DNA of 64,000 nucleotides from Beroe forskalii (Eukaryota; Ctenophora; Nuda; Beroida; Beroidae): positions 62,001 through 126,000 of the forward strand of contig WFMF01000212.1 of the NCBI GenBank assembly GCA_011033025.1, given 5' to 3'. How positions within the stretch are numbered: the first letter of the stretch is position 1; the number at the start of each line of letters is the position of its first letter. Of the stretch, positions 14,861 to 26,453 are shown one piece after another. The translations under genes and the position numbers were made by a program. The notes beneath the pieces were generated by a model that ran no database searches, had not been told where the DNA came from, and saw only the letters and a program-made list of their open reading frames with translations.

Positions 14861-16828
14861 TAATTGATGGTCACGTGATCTACCTTGGATTCGTGGATTC
14901 CGTTCTCACAGTCTCTCTTTATTTATATACTTTGCTATTTCGTTGCGAATATTCTCTCGTTTGGTGGTTACCTTCTTCAATTACTAAAACCATTTGAAAT
15001 TTGCTGTTTAATGAGTTGGTGTGCCTTGCCGAAGCTGGGAACAATGTAAAGATATGTGCGTGCTATGATTGATTTTCTTCCTGGGAACCGGATGTTATTT
15101 TGCATTTTATTTTATTTGCTGGGCCTCTAATAACGAACTGCTGTGATCTCTTTTCTCATATGACCAACCATTCAAAGATACGTTACTTACTTCGGCCATG
15201 AACTGCTAGTGTATTCCGTGTTATGGATTGAAGCATTTAAAAGTATGTTAGAGAATATCGAGGGCTGGTTATGGGACTGAAAACTGATATACTTTTATTT
15301 GAAATGTATTTGATATCGTTCTATGCGTACGGTAAAGGAATTAGCAAAGGACCACGGCCAATGGATTTAATTGGGTGTCAATAATGAATCTAAAGTCTGC
15401 GGTAACTTAATAATTAAATACTAAAGAAGGTAACTTAGTAATTAAATACTGATGAAGATGTACCGCATTTCCACGATCTACACGAGAAACACAACAACCT
15501 GGACGACTGGAAATCACGAGATATCAAAAGCAACATAACACTCGGCATTTGACAAAGTACTGAAAGGCTCATCAACAAAAGCACAAGCTTCCTATTAACC
15601 ATGACTTGAAAAGGCTTGTTACAGTTATCAAGCAGCACTCCGCCCTAAAACTATAAAAATTCTCATTTCTCACAGGTAACCATTTTGACTAACTACGATG
15701 CACTCAATGAACACAAATATAACAATTACAAATCATTTGTTAGACTGCATACATATAAAAAGTTTTATCAGAGCTTTTAAAGATGATTTATTTTTGAACT
15801 GCGTGCTATCACTGTCTATAGCTGATCTATTGTTAGCAGGCGCTCCATAGGGCGTGGCTGGGTCACGTGACATGAGTCGTGAGATCTGATTGGCTGAAGA
15901 GGTGGTCACGTGACGGATACATGCGGTTAGAGGAGCACAGGAGCGCAGACAGCAGTCGTCAGATGGTTAGAGACAAAGGTTGTGTGAAACGGAGGATGAG
16001 ACACTCTGGCGGGTAGTCAGGTGTGTGGACAATATAGTGTTACTAATTACTAAACTGTAAGGGGCATGAAATGAACTTATATGTAGAGACTTTGAAAGCT
16101 TGCCAGTCGCCATAAATATAACATGCATCGAGAACATACACATTACATATATTACAAGATTTATGCAATTTATCTTAATTACCATGAGGTTATGAATTGT
16201 GTAATCGACTTTTTGATTTGCTGACTTAACACTGACGCCGTTGTTCCTGGTCCGTTTTTGGTGCCGTTTCTGAAACGCCACCAAAAACGGTACCAAAAAC
16301 GGCAAGTCATCATTGGTGGCCAAGAAAAACGGTCCAATGTGATGATGCCAAAGCGTTTCAAAAACGCTACCTACCGTTTCTGAATTGTGTAAACCGTTGA
16401 TTAAATAATTGTATTATTAATGCAATCGCGTACACGCAGGAGGGGAGAGAGAGCTAGTTGATCTGTTCAGGAGTTGGTGAACTCAACTGGGAACTGGAGA
16501 AATTGAGAATGGTTTCATATTCTCATATTTGCTTTCCATCATACTCAACATTCAAATATGATGTGTTGACACATATTTTTCACACAACACCGGTACTCAA
16601 ATTTCCATTTGTACCTACCTATGAACTTTATTTTAGCTTGTTTAATTTGCAAATTCACTTTCAAATCATCATCGTCTGACGGATTCGCTCGACAAAATTA
16701 AGAGCTAACAGTATTTGATTAATAAAAGCTGCAAAAAACAGCAGAGTAATGATATCATTGCTTCATTGGTATAGATCGTCACGTCATTCGCACAAACAAC
16801 AAAAATCATTTGAAAGTTCATACTTCAT

Positions 16829-17150
16829 ATTGGACAAAGGGGTGATATTCCACCTCAAAATCCTAAACGGACAAAATTTTTCAAAAATAGGGTTTTGTTC
16901 ACCGTACCAAACCATATTACCATTGTGAAATGAATCACTCAGATTGAAATTTTATGAAACTTTTTTTCGGAATACCTCAGGCTGATTGGACAAAGGGGTG
17001 ATATTCCACCCCAAAATCCTAAACGGACAAAATTTTTCAAAAATAAGGTTTTGTTCACTGTACCAAACCATATTACCATTGTGAAATGAATCACTCAGAT
17101 TGAAATTTTATGAAACTTTTTTTCGGAATACCTCAGGCTGATTTGACAAA
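16829..17150. repeat. 156-bp tandem repeat, two copies plus a stub
   Basis: ATTGGACAAAGGGGTGATAT starts at 16829 and again at 16985, the copies differing at only a few bases through TCGGAATACCTCAGGCTG. A third start at 17141 is interrupted by the foldback element. Confidence 0.9.
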
Positions 17151-17155
17151 ACCCC

Positions 17156-17777
17156 GGTCATACGAGCGAATTGCTGCGGGGGGCTCCCGGGAGTCCTCCG
17201 GGAGTACTCCGAGAGTCCTCCGGGAGTACTGCAGGAGTACTACAAGAGTCCTCCGGGAGTACTGCGGGAGTACTCCGAGAGTCCCCCGGGAGTACCACGG
17301 GAGTGCCACGGGAGTACCCTGGGAGTACCACGGGAGTACCCCGGGAGTCCCTCGAGAGTCCTACGGGAGTACCCCGGGAGTTCTACGGGAGTACCCCGGG
17401 AGTCCTACGGGAGTATCCCGGAAGTACTGCAGGAGTACTCCGAGAGTCCTCCGGGAGTACTCCGAGAGTCCCCCGGGAGTACTCCGAGAGTCCTCCGGTA
17501 GTCCCCCGGTACTCCCGTAGGACTCCCGGGGTACTCCCGTAAGACTCCCGTGGCACTCCTGTGGTACGCCCGGGGCACTCCCGTAGTCCCGTGGTACTCC
17601 CGTAGGACTCCCGGAGGACTCTCGGAGTACTCCCGGAGGACTCTCGGAGTACTCCCGGAGGACTCTCGGAGTACTCGCGGAGGACTTTCGGAATACTCTC
17701 GGAGGACTCTCGGAGTACTCCCGGAGGGCTCGCGGAGGGCTCCCGGGAGTCTCCCGCAGTAATTCGCTCGTATGACC
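17156..17777. mobile_element. 622-bp foldback element made of a GGGAGTACTCC minisatellite
   Basis: Perfect 17-bp terminal inverted repeats, GGTCATACGAGCGAATT (17156-17172) and its complement (17761-17777), enclose about 570 bp of CGGGAGTMCTCC-like units. The repeat strand flips near 17500, so the whole element is a near palindrome. Long open frames in several frames are a by-product of the repeat. No target duplication was seen. Confidence 0.85.
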
Positions 17778-18966
17778 TGATTTCGACCCAACCATATTAT
17801 GCACTATGCAGTCTAAATCTTGGCTGTATAATAAGTTATATAAGGTTATTTTTCGCTCTGTTGGCCGTGCCTGTCATGTGGTAGCCACCTAGCGGCCACG
17901 TGGTGACCACGTGACGGACCTTGTGGCAGGCAGTTACCACGTGACTGTGTCACCTGACCGTGTCACGTGACTATGACTTGACCTGCCCCATCAGAATAAT
18001 CCGATTCCCAACTTACTATAGCAAATCTACAAATATCCACGCACGAAAAATTGGCGGTTGTATGTTATTGACTCGCTACTTTGATACCTAATAATGAGCT
18101 CATATCAAGGCAAAAGTTACTGCACCCATGTACGTGAAACATGATGGTATCTATTACCTATGGAGTAAAAAACTTGGATACGGGCCAATATGAATATTCT
18201 GGATGTCACACGAGAGGGGAAGAGCATAGTTGCGTCATAGGTAGTTAGAATTTTTCGTCGGCAGGTTATCAAAAACGTATTGAAATTAAGAATAAGTATA
18301 ATCACGTAATGATTGCTTTAAAAAGAATCCAATTCCTATGCCGTAATAATTGGAACTTCATTCATTCATGGATACGATCATAGGCGTTGCGAATGGTGTA
18401 GATTACAGAAATGCTACAACAAACATTAGACAAATGGATTGTGCCGTGACGCGGGTACTACCTTTTTAGTAAGCATGTTTTTCCATAATACGGTTTATGC
18501 AGTTAAGCGCACATGATTGATACTATCTGTGAACTCCGGAGCAGAAAATGATTAAAACATTAGTAGTCAACAGCAAATGCTAAGAGCAAGCGCACAATCC
18601 GTAAAAATTTCTGAAGTGACTGCATTTACTTCCTATCAATTACAAGTACCGCAGCTGATCCTCCTGAGCTTGCCGTTCCATAAATCTCGTATTTTCTCCT
18701 CCATTCAACCTGACCGGGTCACGTGTTCTAGAGTGAATTATGCGTAGCACGAGGAACTGACGTGGCAGACATATCAGCCAGTAATGTAGCTGCATTGAAG
18801 TCACTAGTAGAAGCTCAAATGCCACGAGACAGGGTCAGGGGAGGCCCGTAGCGGGCTGCTATTGGTGCACAAAGTCACGTGAATGAAAATGCATGAATGC
18901 ATGCATTTAGGTCAACTTTTTTGACGGCAATCGATTCCTCATATCTCCATAGCGAAAAATAAGAGC

Positions 18967-19029
18967 GTTATTGGTCGTGTAACATCGTGTCGTGCCTTCG
19001 GCACTCCACTCTGTTACACGACCAATAAC
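18967..19029. repeat. Perfect 17-bp stem hairpin
   Basis: GTTATTGGTCGTGTAAC at 18967-18983 pairs with its complement at 19013-19029. The loop itself contains GTGCCTTCGGCAC, a second small stem. It could be a tiny foldback element; no function is assigned. Confidence 0.7.
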
Positions 19030-20169
19030 TACTCTTGTCAGTCCCGAAGTTGAGCTCCCCATGAAGTGAAAATTGAAACCTATTATGAAAATTTGATGTT
19101 TCTGTCACAAAAGCACAAAAAGCAACATTGTTACGCCATTAATTAATCAAAATTATGAGTACAGTGGCACGATATAGTGAACGAATTGAAATTTCTGAAT
19201 TTGGCCATTTTCGAAGCCACCGTGCAGCAAAACTATTTCATGAAATCCTAAGAAAAATAATTCTTATAAATTTGATCCTTTGTCTATGTATAAAACAATT
19301 TCCAACACCAGAGATGTATAGCGCCATACTTTGACTCTTTGAGGGTCTATTCTTCACCCCTTTGTCATATCTGAGTTGACTATGTCGTTAGAAAAGTAGG
19401 AAGATAAGTAGCAAACTTGAAATTGATCATTATGTAATGTGTAACGATATCATATTCTCATTATATTTATACTGTATGGATCACATTAGCTCATTAGACG
19501 TATTGATTGACATACTACACTATTAAAGCATTGATGGCGTGTCACGGGATCAGTCTGGCATTTCTATTCATTGAAGTCTGGGACATGTGTTTTGCCCAAA
19601 TGGGTAGGTTGACCTAGTTACGTCGCTCATTCAGGTGCAACGTGATACAATTTCAATGTCATGAGATATTATCGTCTATTAGGATTATGATGATTACAAT
19701 TAAGATCAGAAATGTGTAGGTACCCTTTTGCAGAACCTTGGTTCGCTATATATATCGTTGCAAAGTGCAGCTTTTAACTTTATTTCAATAATTGGACCAT
19801 AACTTTGGTTCTGTGTATCGTACGAATGTCAGAAAAACGGGGTTGTTTATGTTTTAAAAAGATGAATCTAGTTGAATCATTTTCAACTTCGCGAAATTGC
19901 TGAAAACTATCCTCGTGATTTTAGCAAGTCACGTGATATTTTGCCGTTTTTCGAAAACGGTTCCAAAAACGGCAGATGGGAAGCGTTTTTAGAAAAACGC
20001 CGTTTTTGAAAACGCCGTTTTTTATAATTGGAAGCGTTTTTGAAAAACGCCGTTTTTGTTGAAAATGCGGGAACACTGGGATCCGTTTTTGTCCGTTTTT
20101 GGTACCGTTTTTGAAAAACGGCACCAAAAACGGCTCCAAAAACGGACCAGGAACAACGGCCTAACTCAC

Positions 20170-20796
20170 CTTATAGCACTCCTTACATCCAACATATAAC
20201 TTAAATTTTGCAACTAAAATTGATTCTCCCAGGACACAATTTCTGACATGCATCATCATTGAATTACTTTGAAAAGATTCTATTGTCACACTAATCACTA
20301 TCTATTGCGAATTGTAATATATACAATTCACCCTTGATAACCTCACTGAGACTCACTGTAGCTCATAAAATTTACATTGGTGTCATTGTAACATAGGATA
20401 GGAATCCCGCCCAAGGTATCCTTGAAAAACGTGTTTAAATCACCTATGCACATTGCACAGTGAACAGTCTAAAGTTCATGAACCTAAATTAAAGCCATAA
20501 ATTACTAGTTACATCATCAAGAGATCTGACAGTAGAGTAGATTACCATTTGTAACTATTTTTGAACAACATTTTTTACCTACATTATCAGGCAATCAAAT
20601 GAATACATAACATTTCGAAGTTTCTAAATTAGCATATCCAAAAATTATATGAATTAAGCCATTAACCATGTTCAAAAATAATGAACATACCTAAAGCAAA
20701 CATTTTGAACTGATTTGTTACCTGAATTCTAAGTATGGCATTTTGATGTTCCAGCGCGTCGAGTTTCAGCTTCTTTTCTGGATTGATGCTTTCCAT
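20170..20796 (-). CDS. Unidentified coiled-coil gene, first two coding exons (copy A)
   Basis: Exon 20722-20796 begins with ATG and encodes MESINPEKKLKLDALEHQ, then NAILRIQ, ending CAG/GTAACA in phase 0. Exon 20170-20213 (TTTTAG in, AAG/GTGAGT out, phase 2) continues LQNLSYMLDVRSAI. Both exons are unchanged in copy B. A 54-bp untranslated exon (23778-23831, TTTCAG in, GTAAGTATT out, stops in all frames) and a CpG-rich, CCAAT-bearing region near 24200-24330 could be its 5' leader and promoter. The heptad-like leucines suggest a coiled coil. Later exons were not found; in copy A the next intron is interrupted by the 3.9-kb element. The family is not recognised. Confidence 0.5.
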
Positions 20797-22194
20797 AACT
20801 ATTCCATGAAGCCTTATTAACAATTTCAGTTAATTCATACTTTGGAAAATCATCTAGTGGAAGGGCAATAGACCTGCTCAATTCAATTATCAATTTCTAC
20901 AGCTCATACCAATTAAGTTACAGAGAAAATTTCTCCTCTGAGTTATAACTAATGAAGCATATGGGGTACCAAGTCAAATCTGAAGTATGTTAAAAGGGCC
21001 TGTATTTTAATACTTACTAATTAACTATAACGATATATACGAATATGTGGGGGGGGGGGGGCATTTAAAAAAAGTTTATAGTACAATTATGGAAGATGGA
21101 AATAGGTTTTTGACATAATAATGATGACAATGTGTTTGAAACAGAACTAATTGGAAGTTAAGTCATGGCCATGGTGTTCAACCTCATTTATACTACAGAA
21201 CACCTTGGTTTAATGAGGGCATTATGCTTTTCCATGCTGACTATGTGGCTGCGAGCAAACTAGGTCAGGTCAGTATGACTGTGAAAACTTTTTCGAATGT
21301 CTATTCATATTGACAACCTGGAAAAAGAAAAGTTAGTTCCCAGGTTAGGTACCAAGTGATCCAGCTTCTCTTCCAGCAACAGGAACCCTGTGATATAATT
21401 AACAAATTATTACTTTTCCTGAAAATTTTTATTATAAAATGTGTCATTCCAACAATCAAGGAAGCAAGGCACAATCAAAAGATTAGATTCATAAGAAACT
21501 GAATAACTTGAGGCTATTATATATAATCAAGAGGCATATACATTACCTTGCTGCTACAAGATTGTTGAAGTTTTTAATTCAAAGCAAAGGAAACTGTAGT
21601 TATGTATGCTTAGAGGGGGGGGGGGAGATGTCACAGTCGAACTGTCCCTGCCCCAATTAAATTTTTTTGAGTTGGACTGATGGACTGTCTCTGAGACATT
21701 TGGGACAACTGGGGTATTTGGGAAATACTTAATAGTGAAGGGAGAACGTTAAAAAATTTCAAACTAATCCATATATATCAACAATTGATTTTTTAACCAT
21801 TAAAATGAATTTTGACTATATCTGCCTGGAATTTAAATCCATACTAGGCAATAGGTATACATTTGGTAGTTTGTTAACAGAATTTAAGCATTCTTTACCT
21901 CAATACTTATGATTGGACAAAGAGTACTGAGACATGACAGTTTCAATACAGCAACTATTGCTGTCACTACATAGCAAAATTTCTTTTAAAAAGACATCAT
22001 GCAGCACATGCCACATATCCTGAAATGAAATGAAGCACAAATCCTGAAATGATTCATTAGCAAATAATCCAAAGATATGAATTCATCCCTTCTTCCCCTG
22101 GATAGAGACTTGAAAGTTGAGACTGACAATGAATTGTATGAAATTGAGAATTTAACAATATTTCAAAACCAGTTACATTAATATTAATCATAGT

Positions 22195-23375
22195 AATTTA
22201 CTAATGGCAATGGCAAATGTATTGAAAATTTGAGAATACAATATGCTGATATGTACCAGTCAATTTGAGAGTTTGAATTAAATCTAGTATCATTAAGCAT
22301 GTCATATACCCTGAAAGAAAATATTTTATTTAAATTTATGAAGCCTAAAAGGAATAGTATGTTGATCAATACTAAATAAGCATAGGGGATAGAGTCTGGG
22401 AATATAACCTGAAATACTAATGAAGCCGGGGAAGGTGATGTAGGAAGTAATGAATGCAAAATATAACTACAATCAACACTATCCCTGGGGTGTTACCTGA
22501 GCTGGGGACTTTGGTCTGCTTACCACTTCGTCATTCACTATAATTCAATAAATTATGTCACAAAGGCACATTAAGTGGGATCTAAACATAAGATCTAAAC
22601 TTGCAGAACACATCATAGGATATAAACCCTTACTTTCCACATTGAATCAAAGAAATTTACTAATGGCAATGGCAAATGTATTGAAAATTTGAGAATACAA
22701 TATGCTGATATGTACCAGTCAATTTGAGAGTTTGAATTAAATCTAGTATCATTAAGCATGTCATATACCCTGAAAGAAAATATTTTATTTTCAAGTTTCT
22801 TCTTCTTTTGTGGTCACCGGTTTCTAATCACAACATCAGTGCTGTGTCTTTCAAGTTTCATAGTACTCTGTAACTAATGGTCACATTGATCAATCACAAT
22901 TCACACATTAGTATAACATTTGGTTATGTTTGATACTAAAACTGATCATTTCCATTAATTCAAAATTTCACTCATGAGTACTAGATTCTTAGACCCTAAC
23001 TATGGATCATGCCAGGGGCACAGTGGAAGAGAGAGACAAAGAGATGACTCAGGAAAGTTTGAATTTATGAAGCCTAAAAGGAATAGTATGTTGATCAATA
23101 CTAAATAAGCATAGGGGATAGAGTCTGGGAATATAACCTGAAATACTAATGAAGCCGGGGAAGGTGATGTAGAAAGTAATAAATGCAAAATATAACTACA
23201 ATCAACACTATCCCTGGGGTGTTACCTGAGCTGGGGACTTTGGTCTGCTTACCACTTCGTCATTCACTATAATTCAATAAATTATTTAAGTGGGATCTAA
23301 ACATAAGATCTAAACTTGCAGAACACATCATAGGATATAAACCCTTACTTTCCACATTGAATCAAAGATCACTAT
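22195..23375. repeat. Internal partial tandem duplication in copy A
   Basis: The blocks starting TTACTAATGGCAATGGCAAA and GAATTTATGAAGCCTAAAAG each occur twice here (22195 and 22660; 22327 and 23061) but once in copy B. The first copy lacks the sequence between the two blocks, and the second lacks about 14 bp near 23285, so duplication was followed by separate deletions. Confidence 0.85.
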
Positions 23376-24444
23376 CTCACTTTTAGATCTTAATAAATCC
23401 CACCCAAAGTTCTTGTACTGAAATGGGGCTTATATGTTACAGGAAGAGTGTATTTATACACTTTTGAATAGCACCAGCTTCATTGTGCGACATAAACCTT
23501 AGATCTGAACTGGCACAATAACTAAATAACCTATTGAATTGCAGCATTGTTTATTGTAGACTCGACATTGCATAAGCTGATAGTTTCCATTCAATAGGTC
23601 TTTTAGCTTTAGTTCAGTTCAAAGTTTTAGGACATGTTACAAAGCCAGCACTATTCAAATAGCCAAGTGATGAGTTTAGCCAAGCAGATCTCCCAGTAAG
23701 GAGATGGCCATGGGTTAATGTCCAAATCACCCCACTAATCCACCAATTCAAATACTGAATACATCCACAATACTTACTTTATTGATACATTGTGCAACCC
23801 AATATTCTATCAGGCCTCAAACTTCCTTGGGCTGAAATAAAAAGAAGTGACATCAATTTGAAACCAAAAGAGACTTTTAAAAACTATTCATTTTTATAAG
23901 TGGGAGCAAAAATTCAAATATCAAATAAATAGTGATTAGATCAGTAATATAGACATTGAACTAATGAAATGGAAGTATCGCTGCTTATCACCTATAAGCA
24001 ATGTTGATAGACCTTCGTGAGAATTCAGTGCTGCGCGCTGATTTTCATCGAGGCCTGGATTTTCATCGAGGCCAACAAAAGCAAATTTGCAATTTGTGTC
24101 AATAAATCAAACATCGTTTGACAACGAAAACTCAAAATAACAATCTAAAACTCTTTTAATGCTTACTCCTTAACTGAAAATTAATAGTAAGTAGTTTTTC
24201 CTGATGATATATTGGTCGATCGTGATAACGTTGCTTGGCGCCGCGCGCGTTTTGGCGGATTAGGATATTGGATTGTTGTTATACGCCAGAGTAGATGAAG
24301 AGCAGAGTTGCGCGCGGCACGCGCGTATAATTGGTGTTTCGCGCATTTGAAAACACAAATATATTTTCGCGTCAGAAGACCCTTTTATGAAAAGTAGTGA
24401 CTAACCGGATATTTAATTGATTTAACAACTTGCGCTACTCACAT

Positions 24445-25675
24445 TCTCGGAAAACAATATCAATAACAATAATACTTTTCAATCCTAAAGCTTTCATAAC
24501 CAAGCCAAGACAGAAAATCACAGTCCAAGCTCTCACGTAGGCCAAATTACGAAAATGAAACATCCCTTGTCATCCCATCTGGGATAAGATTAAACGAAAT
24601 GTCGGATATCGGCAGTTCGCGGACACGAGAGGATTTGCCCCGAGATCCTCTCACTGACACCAGTACACTTTTCAATAGTGCGAATGACAGTTTCGTTCGC
24701 ATTGTGCTGATCACATCACGATATTCCTCATTCGTTTTCTCTGCTACAAGTTCTGCAATTCTCTATGAAATGCATGTGCCTGAGGAGCCATGCCTCCTAA
24801 TGTACTATACACGAGTGGTGTGAAGCTGCACTTCTCAACCTGGATGACTCGTTGCTCGTACTCCCTCTTCTTAATGTTTTCGTGTTGGTTGTATACTGAT
24901 TTGATGTCACGGTCCTTGTAGGAGTCAGCATTTGGATGAAAGATTCTGACATCGAACATCGTCTTCTGGAAAGGTCCCCAAAGCCCTCGAGTGGAGATGT
25001 CAAGACGTGCCCTCTCTTCCATATTCCCTGAGATTGTCTGAGAAGAAGCAATAGGAATCAGCTCGGGCTCGGTCTTAACGTCATGACAGACTTCCCTAAG
25101 AAACGCAGCGTTTGTGTCTCGAACTTTGTTGTGTCTGAAGATAAGGTAGCCACCATTTTTACAAATTAAAGTGTGGTCAACCGAATTCTTCTTTCCACAA
25201 ACACAAACTGCTGGAATGTTAGGGATCTGCCAGCCGTACCTCAGCCTGAGTGCATCCCTGAACTCCTCCTTGTTCAGCACCCACCCGAGAGAACCAATGG
25301 GCAGAACAGTGAGCCACGCCCCAGCACCTTTCTCTTGGGCTAAAGTAATGGACCTTTTCAGCCTACCACCAGAAGGGTCTGCTACAATCTCAGTGATCTT
25401 CCTCAACATCCTCACTTCCTTGTCCTTCAAACAGTCCCTAGTCACCTCAGCCACAGCCTCAGTTTGATAACCATCAAGGGTGGACTGTTGATCAAGTATC
25501 AGCTTCCTCAGGTTTTCGGTGATTTTCACTGAGGCCTGGAACTCAAAATCTGAACCTTCCACTGGGTTTGAAATTCCAAGCCCCCCGAGTCTGACAGGTA
25601 GTGTGAACAACTTTCTCTCCACGTCTGACACTTCTCTTCTACTCATATACTCATATACTCATATACACTTCTCTT
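24445..25675 (-). mobile_element. 5'-truncated non-LTR-type retroelement with 10-bp target duplication
   Basis: The insertion is absent from copy B (junction near 38170) and flanked by CTACTCACAT at 24435-24444 and 25676-25685. On the minus strand it has the end of a polyprotein frame followed by about 300 bp of untranslated tail, without a poly(A). Truncation at the 5' side and a variable target duplication fit target-primed reverse transcription. Confidence 0.85.
24744..25646 (-). CDS. C-terminal part of retroelement polyprotein with zinc knuckle and nuclease-like domain
   Basis: An open frame of 300 codons without introns. It opens with a post-polymerase-like stretch (LFTLPVRLGGLGISNP) seen in many invertebrate retroelement proteins. 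A Cys-Cys-His-Cys motif follows (CVCGKKNSVDHTLIC) and then a segment with ARLDIS and FDVRIF acidic pairs that resembles a PD-(D/E)xK-type nuclease core, as in restriction-like-endonuclease LINEs. The nuclease assignment is inference. The reverse transcriptase domain itself is missing, so the copy cannot be autonomous. Confidence 0.7.
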   Translation of the reverse strand: MSRREVSDVERKLFTLPVRLGGLGISNPVEGSDFEFQASVKITENLRKLILDQQSTLDGYQTEAVAEVTRDCLKDKEVRMLRKITEIVADPSGGRLKRSITLAQEKGAGAWLTVLPIGSLGWVLNKEEFRDALRLRYGWQIPNIPAVCVCGKKNSVDHTLICKNGGYLIFRHNKVRDTNAAFLREVCHDVKTEPELIPIASSQTISGNMEERARLDISTRGLWGPFQKTMFDVRIFHPNADSYKDRDIKSVYNQHENIKKREYEQRVIQVEKCSFTPLVYSTLGGMAPQAHAFHRELQNL

Positions 25676-26453
25676 CTACTCACATACTGCTGCTAAAAGG
25701 GATTAAAGGGAAAGTTCACGAAACTACCCGAAGCTTAATTGTCAATTGACAATAATGAAATTATTTCGATAACAATATTTCTTTTCAACAAGATTTCTTC
25801 CCAACAAGATTCAGCTGAAGCAATTAGCAACGTTCAGTTAAGGCATAATTCTGCCCAGATCGAATGGTTCCGTGAATAATTGATGTTAAACTCAAAACGA
25901 AAGAAGTGATTAGGAAAAAAGCACCGAAATATCAATTCATCAAACTTACAATAACACTTTCTCACAAAATTTTCTTCTAGATACGGGGGGTAAATGAGAT
26001 TCTATCAAACTATAGATACTATACTAAGATACTACAGACTTACAGAATACAGATTTCAGATGATATGGACAGAAAAACTAAAATGAACAGTTGAAGGAAA
26101 GAGTCGTAACTACCAGTCCAATACATTTCCTATAAGATACTTAGTTATTATAAAAGGAAATATAGGCGTTTGGTTTGGAAACACCATTCCTATTGAAGTA
26201 CCAATAAAATCCATGAATCCGTTAAATAACAATATCACAGTCCATTACAAGATTTAAACTTTTTATTAAATATACGTAGATAAAAACCATAAAGAAAGGG
26301 TCAGTAGTAGGGACAAAACGATTGCTGAGACCTTTATAATAAATTAGATCACTTTATACCTAGGCCAATTACTGAAATTCAAATTCGAAGAGGGTCATGA
26401 AATATTATTATTATTACAATACAGTATCATACTTTACTCAATACTCTTATATG

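Larger units (their letters stand above)
12540..15443. other. Non-coding stretch between cystatin and the duplicated segment
   Basis: No convincing gene. It contains a CACGTG cluster (13440-13540) and a CCAAT-box-rich, promoter-like stretch (14580-14860), listed separately. A GA/CA-rich low-complexity stretch lies at about 14340-14490. A 28-bp direct repeat (GGTAACTTARTAATTAAATACT) just before 15444 abuts the segmental duplication. A 79-codon frame from 14761 has no recognisable features. Confidence 0.5.
16237..20160. mobile_element. 3.9-kb inverted-repeat element, non-autonomous, class unknown
   Basis: Absent from the matching site in copy B (about 28822-28830). The left end (CGTTGTTCCTGGTCCGTTTT from about 16239) is repeated inverted at the right end (to about 20160). 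Inside each end are clusters of CCGTTTTTGG / CCAAAAACGG motifs forming small hairpins (16250-16390 and 19940-20150). The flanking TAAC on both sides may be the target duplication; copy B shows TAACTAAC there. No transposase frame was found. It contains a 156-bp tandem repeat, a foldback element and a 17-bp hairpin. Its right end lies 9 bases past the donor of a predicted exon. Confidence 0.8.
15444..26453. repeat. Segmental duplication, copy A
   Basis: Aligns co-linearly with 28040-38954 from the shared AAATACTGATGAAGATGTAC to the shared ACTTTACTCAATACTCTTAT. The copies are nearly identical outside insertions. Copy A alone contains the 16237-20160 inverted-repeat element, the 24445-25675 retroelement and an internal partial duplication at 22195-23375. 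A region of about 1.6 kb separates the copies. Confidence 0.93.

Noticed and set aside
14761-14997. 79-codon plus-strand frame after the CCAAT-rich region
   Set aside because: Its repeated RRCVFIGSLP comes from a 31-bp DNA duplication; no domain or splice evidence.
15967-16361. Minus-strand frames of 60-118 codons
   Set aside because: They span the boundary of the 3.9-kb insertion and are not preserved in segment copy B.
17110-17804. Several long Ser/Arg/Gly-rich open frames on both strands
   Set aside because: They are periodic translations of the GGGAGTACTCC palindrome, open in many frames, with no start context or splice logic.
22184-23188. Hydrophobic short frames repeated three times in the window
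   Set aside because: They recur only because the DNA is duplicated; no consistent splice sites or start, and they lie in a probable 5' intron.
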